5,699 nt of DNA from Cocleimonas sp. (GTDB taxonomy: Bacteria > Pseudomonadota > Gammaproteobacteria > Thiotrichales > Thiotrichaceae), in assembly GCA_023145485.1 (NCBI GenBank), contig JAGLDT010000305.1:1-5699 (forward strand). Reading direction: 5' to 3'. A program made the position numbers and the translations under genes. Of this stretch, positions 1-5,671 are shown piece by piece. The notes below the pieces were generated by a model, which was not told the origin of the DNA, did no database searches, and saw only the letters and a program-made list of their open reading frames with translations. Positions within the stretch are counted from its first letter, which is position 1, and the number at the start of each line of letters is the position of its first letter.

Positions 1-25
1 TTTACAAAACCCTTCCAGCCATTAG

Positions 26-136
26 CAGGGTAGGCTGAGTTGGAGCTTGCGGAAACCCAGAATTTGCAACGTTGACGGTAGCTACTCAGCCTATCAGCAA
101 GGAGAAGCGGGTTTCATGGAGGTGTTGCAAAGCTAA
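26..136 (+). pseudogene. Possible decayed C-terminal gene fragment (formylglycine-generating-enzyme-like?)
   Basis: After an in-frame TAG at 23-25 this frame stays open to TAA at 134-136, inside the loop of the downstream terminator. The peptide has SWS near its start, CNVDGSYSAY in the middle and GF..VLQS at the end. These loosely recall the GGSW ... C.SAYR ... GFRVL pattern at the C-terminus of FGE-sulfatase (SUMF1-like) domains. A neighbouring frame just upstream reads ISRVG, as expected before GGSW, so a small deletion or frameshift near 35-40 would join the two. The match is by eye, over about 36 residues, with no start codon and the rest outside the window. The same bases also form an inverted repeat, so a non-coding repeat element is a real alternative. 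Confidence 0.22.
31..93. repeat. Inverted repeat, 10-bp perfect arms
   Basis: The arm TAGGCTGAGT at 31-40 is the exact reverse complement of ACTCAGCCTA at 84-93, separated by 43 bp. A shorter second pair, GAAACCC at 52-58 and GGGTTTC at 109-115, interleaves with it rather than nesting. The left half (31-60) resembles, from memory, intergenic repeats common in some gammaproteobacteria that read GTAGG.TGAGTTGAGC..GCGAAACCCA. The right half does not complete such a palindrome in the usual order, so this may be a rearranged or decayed copy, or chance pairing within a coding remnant. Confidence 0.4.
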
Positions 137-152
137 ACATCTCCATTTTTTT
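117..152 (+). terminator. Rho-independent terminator
   Basis: TGGAGGTGTT (117-126) pairs with AACATCTCCA (136-145) across a 9-nt loop. All ten positions pair in RNA, one as a G-U wobble. Seven T residues follow at once (146-152). On the minus strand no T-run follows the hairpin, so it is oriented to end plus-strand transcription entering from the left edge. It therefore marks the 3' end of a transcript whose body lies mostly outside the window, and it separates that unit from the convergent gene ending at 229. Confidence 0.8.
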
Positions 153-228
153 AAGTAAAAAAGTTGCACTGCTCACTATTCATCATTAATTGAAGGTGTT
201 TTTTGCGTTGTTCGTGATCAGAAAATGC

Positions 229-915
229 TTACTCTTTTCCAACCACATTTCCTGTCATTGCTTCTGTTGTAGGCGCAACTTTGAGTGTCATAGGCACCTT
301 CATAGGTGTTTGAAATTGAACCTGAGTTTGAGCCTGAGCTTGTCGATGAGATTCTGCTAACGCTTTTTGTGCATTAGCAACTCGCATTGCCATTACTTCA
401 AACTGTTTACGAATCATATCCATTTGAGCTTGTTGCTGTTCATAAGGCATGTTTGGGAACATTTGCTGTGGTTGCGGACGCCTCATTTGCTGTGGTGGCA
501 TCATTGGTATCATATTATAATAGCTATTATTCGGTGTAGGCGCATAACCGTATCCCATTGGATTCATTGCTCTCATTGGATAGCCTCCACGGTTATGATT
601 ATTTCCCCATGGCATATTCGATCCCATGCGACTGTTTGTGTTTTGTCCAGCATTAGAAGGGATGACGGGGTTACTTTGCTTATCGGTTGACACTTTGTTT
701 TCTACCTTTGTATCCTCTTTTTCTTTGGGGGCAACACTGGTTTCAACCTTTTCAGCAGTCACCTCTTTGCTGGTACTTTCATTGGACGTATTATTGGTAG
801 TTTGAACCGCACTTTTTTCACCTGCCATTCCCTCTACCCACTCAGCTGAGGCGGTTGTAGAAAGGACGAATAAAGCAACGACTGTTGCGGTGCTGATTGC
901 ACTGTGTAATTTCAT
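229..915 (-). CDS. Secreted Met/Pro/Gln/Asn-rich low-complexity protein, unknown function
   Basis: This 228-residue protein has a clear Sec signal peptide: K at residue 3, a hydrophobic core at about 9-20, and a likely cut after ASA at 24. It should be exported to the periplasm or beyond. Residues 25-90 are a polar linker rich in E, K, T, S and N. Residues 95-160 are rich in Met, Pro, Gly, Tyr, Asn and Gln, with a cluster of MP/PM pairs. Residues 158-200 look helical and possibly coiled-coil (many Q and A with spaced M, I, F, V). There is no cysteine and no known catalytic motif. The ATG is supported by an AGGAG six bases upstream. It is a stand-alone gene, convergent with the unit ending at 152 and divergent from the kinase gene. 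The composition recalls structural or coat proteins, including sulfur-globule proteins of sulfur oxidisers, but that is only an analogy. Confidence 0.8.
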   Translation of the reverse strand: MKLHSAISTATVVALFVLSTTASAEWVEGMAGEKSAVQTTNNTSNESTSKEVTAEKVETSVAPKEKEDTKVENKVSTDKQSNPVIPSNAGQNTNSRMGSNMPWGNNHNRGGYPMRAMNPMGYGYAPTPNNSYYNMIPMMPPQQMRRPQPQQMFPNMPYEQQQAQMDMIRKQFEVMAMRVANAQKALAESHRQAQAQTQVQFQTPMKVPMTLKVAPTTEAMTGNVVGKE

Positions 916-1252
916 TTGAATCTCCTGATATTATTTGGACTAACTTGTTTTTTTTATTTATATTTTATACGCTTAAATAAAGGGGTATTGTATGATAAAA
1001 ATCAACGATAGAAAATAGTCAGGTTATAACTACCTATTTCGATTTTTGTTGTTGGTAATCTTTCGGCCAACCCCATTGAATAAATCCCGTTTAGGCTACT
1101 CCAAGGATATAAAAAATATTAACAAAAAATATTTAGAAAAGCGCCCGTCTTGACGTATTTATTTAATTCACTGCCCGCTATTTAATTGTTCTGTTTGAGT
1201 AAATATAGACGTTAATCTATCCAGACTCCTTGGGAATTTAGAATAAAACACA
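916..1252. other. Divergent intergenic region, no gene seen
   Basis: These 337 bp separate two divergent genes and should hold both promoters. The sequence is AT-rich with many stops. On the minus strand TATAAAAT (plus-strand 962-969) is a reasonable -10 region for the secreted protein, but no good -35 lies at the right distance. For the plus-strand kinase gene, TATAGA at 1204-1209 with TTTAAT at 1181-1186 (17-bp spacer) is a weak candidate. A 10-bp direct repeat, AAAAAATATT, occurs at 1111-1120 and 1124-1133. I see no RNA gene, riboswitch or convincing operator. Confidence 0.5.
922..926 (-). promoter_or_regulatory. Shine-Dalgarno for the secreted Met-rich protein
   Basis: On the minus strand AGGAG lies six bases before the ATG at 915-913. 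This fixes the start of the gene and agrees with a signal peptide beginning exactly there. Confidence 0.8.
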
Positions 1253-1987
1253 ATGAAATATCAACTGCATCCCGCTTATCCGCACCTACAGCCTTTAATT
1301 GATCATATCGACGACTATTTTCAAAATGCGACACAGATATTACATGCGGAGCGTAATGAAATTCGTAGTGTGAGATTTAACGATCAGGACTATGTGATTA
1401 AGTCGTTTAAAATTCCTCATATCGTTAATCGTTTTGCCTATCGATATTTACGTTCCTCTAAAGCAGAACGCTCTTATCAATACTCATTAAAATTAGGTGA
1501 AGAAACCTGCCCTGAGCCTGTCGCTTATATTGAGCGGTTTCAATCAGTCGGGCTATCACGTAGTTATTTTATTTCCCGCCATTTTCATTACGATTTCACT
1601 ATTCGCCCTTTATTAGATGATGATGCCTTTGAAGGTCGTACAGAAATATTACAAAAATTTGCTGAATTTACCTATGGGTTGCATCAGCGTGGGATATTGC
1701 ATCGGGACTATTCGCCAGGGAATATTCTAATTAAAAAGTGTGTGGATAATTATCAATTTAATATTATTGATGTGAATAGAATGCAGTTTAAACGCTTAAA
1801 TTTGCGGGATAGATTAACTAATTTTGCACGTTTAATGGTCGATGATACCACGATGAAAGTGATGCTGGATCGTTATGCACAGATAATCGATAAGCCACAG
1901 GATGAAATCTTAGCAAAGGCGATTGGCTACCGGGATCAGTTTGCTGATAGGCGACAGTTAAAAAATAAATTAAGAGGTCGAGGATAA
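1253..1987 (+). CDS. Lipopolysaccharide kinase (InaA/KdkA-like) family protein
   Basis: The 244-residue protein has a protein-kinase-like fold with the key residues present. The VIK motif (K50) is the likely ATP-binding lysine. The catalytic loop HRDYSPGN holds D152 and N157, and IIDVNR holds the metal-binding D173 that replaces the DFG aspartate. Relatives phosphorylate LPS core sugars such as Kdo or heptose at the cytoplasmic face of the inner membrane; the substrate here cannot be read from sequence. There is no signal peptide or membrane span, and the length is normal for the family. The conserved N-terminal half (ERNEI, K.PH..NR.AY, SKAERSY) resembles forms I associate with Bacteroidetes as well as some gammaproteobacteria. 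The ATG has no good Shine-Dalgarno, but it starts at the family-typical N-terminus. The next gene begins 51 bp later. Confidence 0.82.
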   Translation: MKYQLHPAYPHLQPLIDHIDDYFQNATQILHAERNEIRSVRFNDQDYVIKSFKIPHIVNRFAYRYLRSSKAERSYQYSLKLGEETCPEPVAYIERFQSVGLSRSYFISRHFHYDFTIRPLLDDDAFEGRTEILQKFAEFTYGLHQRGILHRDYSPGNILIKKCVDNYQFNIIDVNRMQFKRLNLRDRLTNFARLMVDDTTMKVMLDRYAQIIDKPQDEILAKAIGYRDQFADRRQLKNKLRGRG

Positions 1988-1997
1988 GAATAACTAA

Positions 1998-2026
1998 TTA
2001 TAACCTTAAAATATTCACAATATGAT
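1998..2026 (+). promoter_or_regulatory. Candidate sigma-70 promoter for the GTPase operon
   Basis: TTATAA (1998-2003, four of six matches to TTGACA) and TATGAT (2021-2026, five of six matches to TATAAT) are separated by 17 bp. Transcription would begin near 2033, only a few bases before the ATG at 2039, giving an almost leaderless mRNA. That would agree with the lack of a Shine-Dalgarno there. AT-rich sequence produces such matches by chance, so this is tentative. Confidence 0.35.
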
Positions 2027-2038
2027 AAGCTCCATCGC

Positions 2039-3565
2039 ATGAAAAAAACTGTTTTGAAATTCCGTCGTCTGATCGCAGTAGGCATTGCCTTTGCGACCTT
2101 TTTGTTACTACTCTTTATTTTCTTTGCGACCCAAAGTATCTTAGAGGTATGGGAGCGCATACAGAGTTTACCAGAGCTGTTTTTTTATAGTTATCTTGGG
2201 GTTATTGTCGCCGTTATTGGTGCTAGTGGCTGGGTGATCAAAAATGTTCTGCGACCGAATAAAAAAGTAGAGGAAAAGAAGCAAGAAAAAATTGATCAGG
2301 AAACGGTGTTAAAAGAGCTGGATGTTGCTGAAGAAAGTGGCATGGATACGCGTGATTTACATCGCGAAATTGAAGTGCTTCAAGAGCGTAAAGAAAGTGG
2401 TTCAATTTATGTGGCGGTGTTTGGTAATGTAAGTACAGGCAAGTCATCTATTATCAAAACGCTTCTGCCAAGTGCGAAAATATTAACTGATGTGCGGGGG
2501 GGCTCCACACAGGAAATTAATGAATACACATGGACATCAAGATCAGGTGATCAGCTGGTTCTAACGGATCTACCTGGTCGTAGTGAGGCGGATGGTCATC
2601 TTGATGAGCTGGTTCATGATGAGGCGGTACGCGCACAGGTGGTTATTTATGTCACTGATTCTGACCTTACTCGAAGTCAGTTTAGCGATATTTTAACCTT
2701 GCGAAGCTATGGCAAACCGATGATTGTGGCATTGAATAAAAGTGATCGTTTTACGTTAGAAGAACAGGATTTACTGAAAAAACGTTTTTATCAACAATTT
2801 GAAAAGAAAGAAGAAGAAACAAAAAATATTCTAGAGAACATACCTGAGCAACTAGTAACAAGGAATTTACAACTTGCCTTTATTAAGTCAGGTGGCACCG
2901 AAGAGATAATAAGAATCTATCCTGATGGACGGGAAGAAAAAGTATTGCGCCCCCGCAAAGCCGATGTTTCAGCTTTGTCCAATGCGCTTCAAGAGGAAAT
3001 TGATGCACAAAGTGGCTTATTAGAAAGCCTGCGTGATGCCAGTGTTTTTGTGTTGGTGAAGCAAAAACTAGATCATGAGAAAGTGTCTTTTCGACAAGAG
3101 CGAGCTCGCGCAATTGTAAAAAAATCGACACGTAATGCGGTACTCGGGGCATTAGCGTCTGTTAGCCCAGGGACTGATTTAGTGGTGCAAGGTGTGCTAG
3201 GTACGTTAATGGTCAAGAAGCTTTGTGAATTATATGAAGTGCCAATGCGAAAGCTTGATATAGAAAAATTTCTAAACTTCAGCCAAGGGCAAGTAAAAAA
3301 AAGTGTGCCCATATTATTAGCTGTTGCTGGTAATGGGATGAAAGCTTTTCCTGGCATTGGTACAGTAACAGGGGGCTTAACCCATGCGGTTGCTTATGGG
3401 TTGATTTTTGACGCGCTAGGAAAAGCGGTTGCAAAAACATTAGAAGAACGTGGGCAATTACGGGCTGCGCCTGCTGCAATAACATTTAAGGAGATGCTGA
3501 GTGAAAATTTGGAAACGCGGGCAAAATTATTTTCCAAGCTGGTTTTCGACAACAGAAAAAAATAA
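2039..3565 (+). CDS. Membrane-anchored GTPase with DUF697/YcjF-like C-terminal region
   Basis: The 508-residue protein begins with two hydrophobic spans (about 10-31 and 47-68) forming a hairpin that would place the rest in the cytoplasm. A charged, probably helical linker (75-120) follows. The G domain shows G1 GNVSTGKS (129-136), a G2 threonine near 157, G3 DLPG (177-180) and G4 NKSD (233-236). A Lys/Glu-rich stretch (245-265) precedes a G5-like IKSGG (about 282-286), then an acidic hairpin-like segment. Residues about 360-465 are hydrophobic and Gly-rich with SPGTD and LYEVPM, as in DUF697 proteins. It likely hydrolyses GTP and acts at the inner membrane; the effector is unknown. G3 has Leu where DTPG is usual. 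No Shine-Dalgarno precedes the ATG. The last 65 nt overlap the next gene, its closest relative here. Confidence 0.85.
   Translation: MKKTVLKFRRLIAVGIAFATFLLLLFIFFATQSILEVWERIQSLPELFFYSYLGVIVAVIGASGWVIKNVLRPNKKVEEKKQEKIDQETVLKELDVAEESGMDTRDLHREIEVLQERKESGSIYVAVFGNVSTGKSSIIKTLLPSAKILTDVRGGSTQEINEYTWTSRSGDQLVLTDLPGRSEADGHLDELVHDEAVRAQVVIYVTDSDLTRSQFSDILTLRSYGKPMIVALNKSDRFTLEEQDLLKKRFYQQFEKKEEETKNILENIPEQLVTRNLQLAFIKSGGTEEIIRIYPDGREEKVLRPRKADVSALSNALQEEIDAQSGLLESLRDASVFVLVKQKLDHEKVSFRQERARAIVKKSTRNAVLGALASVSPGTDLVVQGVLGTLMVKKLCELYEVPMRKLDIEKFLNFSQGQVKKSVPILLAVAGNGMKAFPGIGTVTGGLTHAVAYGLIFDALGKAVAKTLEERGQLRAAPAAITFKEMLSENLETRAKLFSKLVFDNRKK
3488..3493 (+). promoter_or_regulatory. Shine-Dalgarno inside the first GTPase gene, sets the GTG start of the second
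   Basis: AAGGAG lies seven bases before GTG at 3501-3503, within the coding sequence of the upstream GTPase. This is one of the best ribosome-binding sites in the window, and it supports the GTG rather than a later start. Ribosomes finishing the first gene at 3565 would pass over it, consistent with coupled translation. Confidence 0.8.
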
Positions 3566-4880
3566 ACAAGAAGATGCACCAATAGAAAAAAAAACAGGGG
3601 ATCTTCATCTGCAACTTGCTAGGGAAAGCCTAAGCGAGCTACTCAACGATAAACGTGTACCTGAAACAATCCGTCGCTCTCTCCGAGATGATTATGAAAA
3701 ACTGCGTGTGATGTTGGCTAAGCTAGAGAAAAGTCAGCTCCATGTTGCGGTGTTTGGTCGTGTGAGTGTCGGGAAATCATCAGTGCTCAACGCGCTACTT
3801 GGACGCAATGCCTTTAGTGTCAGTGTGTTACACGGTGAAACCACTGAAGCGGATATGCAAGAATGGCAAGAAATTGATGCAGGTGGTATTTATCTTATTG
3901 ATACGCCTGGCATTAATGAAATCGATGGCGAAGAGCGCGAGCGTGTTGCTCATGAGGTTGCGGGGCGTTCTGATTTATTATTGTTTGTGGTCGATAGTGA
4001 TCTAACTGAAGTTGAATTACAGGCACTAAAAACAGTGGCTGCCTCAAACCGTCCTATTATTCTGGTCGTCAACAAGTCGGATCAATATAACGATGATGAA
4101 ATCTTAAAACTACGTAGCATCGTTCGTGAACGTGTTGCTGGTATTATTGCACCAGAAAATATTGTCTTTAGCGCTGCTCTCCCCGCAGAGCAAATTATTA
4201 TTATGGTGGATGAAGGTGGCAATGAGAAAGAATCAACCCGTCGTCGTCCTGTTGATATTCTCAATTTAAAATCACGCCTATGGGATATTATCGAATCAGA
4301 AGGAAAAACATTGGCGGCGCTAAATGCCTCTTTATTTGCAGGAAATCTGAGTGAACAGGTAGGGCGACGTGTTTTAGCAACACGCAAAGAAATGGGTGCG
4401 GAAACCGTCAATATGTACTGTTTAGGTAAAGGGGTTGCGGTGGCACTTAACCCAGTGCCTCTTATTGATATTGTTGCTGCTGCTGCTATTGATGTGGGTA
4501 TGGTGATTCATTTATCCAATATTTATGCGATGCCGATGTCAAAAACAGAAGCGGGAGACTTGATAAAAACCATTGCTGCACAGATGCTCTTATTATACGG
4601 CTCATTTTGGGCCATTCATTTTGCCTCCTCTGCACTAAAGATAACAACAATTGGATTATCAACGGTTATTACAGCTGCTGCACAGGGCGCAATCGCATGG
4701 TATAGCACGCTGATTATTGGTCGTGTCACTGAAGATTACTTAATAAAAGGAAAGTCTTGGGGTGAAGTTGGTCCGAAATTAGCGGTACAAAATATTCTCG
4801 ATAGCCTAGACCGTGACTCGGTTATGAGCGAAGCAAAAGAAGAAATCATGCGTTATTTAAAAAAAGATAAAGGAAAATAA
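3501..4880 (+). CDS. Second GTPase of the pair, DUF697-type with C-terminal membrane segments
   Basis: The 459-residue protein starts at GTG, chosen for its strong Shine-Dalgarno. It has no N-terminal membrane span; residues 1-35 are basic and polar, then a helical segment (36-78) leads to the G domain. Motifs are G1 GRVSVGKS (86-93), G2 threonines at 114-115, G3 DTPG (134-137), G4 NKSD (191-194) and G5 SAA (224-226). A charged hairpin-like insert (about 236-250) follows G5, as in its upstream relative. The DUF697-like region has NPVPLIDIV and IYAMPM, with hydrophobic stretches at about 311-335, 358-380 and 384-407 that probably embed in the membrane. All GTP-binding motifs look intact. It overlaps the first GTPase by 65 nt and the DUF3465 gene by one base, so the three are probably co-expressed. 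Function is unknown; membrane remodelling or complex assembly are guesses. Confidence 0.87.
   Translation: MKIWKRGQNYFPSWFSTTEKNKQEDAPIEKKTGDLHLQLARESLSELLNDKRVPETIRRSLRDDYEKLRVMLAKLEKSQLHVAVFGRVSVGKSSVLNALLGRNAFSVSVLHGETTEADMQEWQEIDAGGIYLIDTPGINEIDGEERERVAHEVAGRSDLLLFVVDSDLTEVELQALKTVAASNRPIILVVNKSDQYNDDEILKLRSIVRERVAGIIAPENIVFSAALPAEQIIIMVDEGGNEKESTRRRPVDILNLKSRLWDIIESEGKTLAALNASLFAGNLSEQVGRRVLATRKEMGAETVNMYCLGKGVAVALNPVPLIDIVAAAAIDVGMVIHLSNIYAMPMSKTEAGDLIKTIAAQMLLLYGSFWAIHFASSALKITTIGLSTVITAAAQGAIAWYSTLIIGRVTEDYLIKGKSWGEVGPKLAVQNILDSLDRDSVMSEAKEEIMRYLKKDKGK
4869..4874 (+). promoter_or_regulatory. Shine-Dalgarno for the DUF3465 gene at a TAATG junction
   Basis: AAAGGA lies five bases before ATG 4880-4882. 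The stop TAA (4878-4880) of the second GTPase shares its last base with that ATG, an arrangement typical of translational coupling by re-initiation. Confidence 0.7.
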
Positions 4881-5380
4881 TGAGTAAAAAAAAACTGATT
4901 CGTGTTATCGCAGCCTTAGTGGTTGCCGCTATTGCTGGTGGCTATAACTATTTAACCAGTAATACTGAGAATAACCAAAGCAATACCAAAAATAATCAAA
5001 GCACCAATCGCTCGACTGCTAATGCGCCTGATATTAAGGATCAAGCAAACGTTCTCACAAAAATTCGCATGGAAAGAGACAATACCCATGCTAGATTTTG
5101 GTTAGAAACAGAAGGCAAAGTCATTAAGTTACTTAAAGATGACACGAAAGGCAATCCACATCAAAAATTCCTGATCAAACTCGCCCCTGATATTACTTTA
5201 CTTGTTGCCCATAATATTGCACTAGCAAAACGTGCGCCGATACAACAAGGAGATAATATAAAAATCCGCGCTCGCTACGAATGGAATAATCGCGGTGGCG
5301 TACTGCATTGGACACACCATGATCCCAAAGGAAAACAACAAGGTGGTTGGATTTATGCAAATGGAGCATATTATAAATAG
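4880..5380 (+). CDS. DUF3465 family protein with N-terminal membrane anchor
   Basis: The 166-residue protein has a basic N-terminus (KKK at 3-5) and one hydrophobic span (about 7-23) with no lipobox cysteine. It is either an uncleaved inner-membrane anchor or a signal peptide, placing the rest in the periplasm. Residues 27-50 are a Asn/Gln/Ser/Thr linker containing NNQS twice. From about 75 to 164 it matches the DUF3465 pattern: GKV..LL.DD..G..HQ.F, then LLVAHNIALA, GD.I.I.ARYEWN, and HWTHHDPKG. The conserved histidines (94, 111, 143, 146, 147), with W144 and D148, suggest a possible metal or ligand site, but no activity is established for the family as far as I know. The domain length is normal. 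Coupling to the GTPase pair suggests a shared envelope role. No clear intrinsic terminator follows. Confidence 0.85.
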   Translation: MSKKKLIRVIAALVVAAIAGGYNYLTSNTENNQSNTKNNQSTNRSTANAPDIKDQANVLTKIRMERDNTHARFWLETEGKVIKLLKDDTKGNPHQKFLIKLAPDITLLVAHNIALAKRAPIQQGDNIKIRARYEWNNRGGVLHWTHHDPKGKQQGGWIYANGAYYK

Positions 5381-5410
5381 CTTAAGGTTATAAAAAACAA
5401 GAAAAGACTA

Positions 5411-5445
5411 TCGACAAAGCCACTAAATCGGGTAGAATGCCCGCC
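5411..5445 (+). promoter_or_regulatory. tRNA-Leu promoter with GC-rich discriminator
   Basis: TCGACA (5411-5416) and TAGAAT (5433-5438) each match the sigma-70 consensus at five of six bases, with a 16-bp spacer. The next bases, GCCCGCC (5439-5445), form a GC-rich discriminator, the hallmark of stable-RNA promoters under stringent (ppGpp/DksA) control. Transcription should begin near 5446, about 30 bases before the mature tRNA. Confidence 0.85.
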
Positions 5446-5449
5446 TCCA

Positions 5450-5466
5450 CAGACTGTTCAAGTCTG
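5450..5466 (+). other. Hairpin in the pre-tRNA 5' leader
   Basis: CAGACT (5450-5455) pairs perfectly with AGTCTG (5461-5466) across the loop GTTCA. It sits in the transcribed leader, 11 bases before the tRNA, and has no T-run, so it is not a terminator. It could protect the 5' end before RNase P cleavage. Confidence 0.5.
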
Positions 5467-5477
5467 AATATCTCTTA

Positions 5478-5564
5478 GCCGGAGTGGTGGAATCGGTAGA
5501 CACGCGGGATTCAAAATCCCGTTTTGGCAACAAAGTGTGGGTTCAAGTCCCACCTCCGGCACCA
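5478..5564 (+). tRNA. tRNA-Leu (anticodon CAA)
   Basis: The acceptor arms GCCGGAG (5478-5484) and CTCCGGC (5554-5560) pair perfectly, with discriminator A and an encoded CCA at 5562-5564. The anticodon arm CGGGA/TCCCG (5505-5509, 5517-5521) encloses the loop TTCAAAA, giving anticodon CAA at 5512-5514, which reads UUG. The long variable arm (about TTTG-GCAA-CAAA) and AATCGGTAGAC in the D arm mark a class II leucine tRNA. The T arm reads GTGGGTTCAAGTCCCAC. It is 87 nt long and appears intact, with its own promoter upstream. Confidence 0.97.
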
Positions 5565-5645
5565 CATCTAAATATCATGGTATCAAAAACCCTTACTTTA
5601 TAATCCTTTCAGAGTGTCTATTGATTCCCTGTTATCTATATTTAC

Positions 5646-5671
5646 ACCCTGATATTTACGTTAAATAGGGT
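5646..5671. repeat. Imperfect AT-rich palindrome downstream of tRNA-Leu
   Basis: ACCCT (5646-5650) and ATTTA (5654-5658) pair with TAAAT (5662-5666) and AGGGT (5667-5671). The loop is CGT and three bases (GAT) bulge on the left arm. A related string, CCCTG followed by TATTTAC, also occurs just to the left in 5627-5645. It may be an operator, a protein-binding site for the next gene, or chance in AT-rich sequence. No ORF or T-run accompanies it in 5565-5699. Confidence 0.35.

Noticed and set aside
1..116. Minus-strand frame open to the left edge with a FWVSASSNSAYPANGW-like peptide, faintly like DUF1566
   Set aside because: It has a stop at 114-116 and no ATG, GTG or TTG start in the visible part. 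The same bases are better explained by plus-strand sequence running into a plus-strand terminator.
367..690. 107-codon plus-strand ORF opposite the secreted-protein gene
   Set aside because: It is His/Ile/Trp-rich in the way typical of the antisense of a Met/Asn/Pro-rich gene, and has no domain. The minus-strand gene has a signal peptide and a Shine-Dalgarno.
806..814. ACCGCACTT, the reverse complement of the Haemophilus DNA uptake core AAGTGCGGT
   Set aside because: It occurs once, inside the secreted-protein gene. A genome using this signal would be expected to show more copies, and one 9-mer can arise by chance.
2022..2042. Seven-codon ORF (MISSIA-stop) overlapping the first GTPase start as ATGA
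   Set aside because: It has no Shine-Dalgarno and lies within the candidate -10 region. It is too short to support as a leader peptide.
5375..5400. Possible terminator after the DUF3465 gene (TTATAA repeated around the stop)
   Set aside because: The stem would be six A-T pairs with no GC and no following T-run, so it is not a credible intrinsic terminator.
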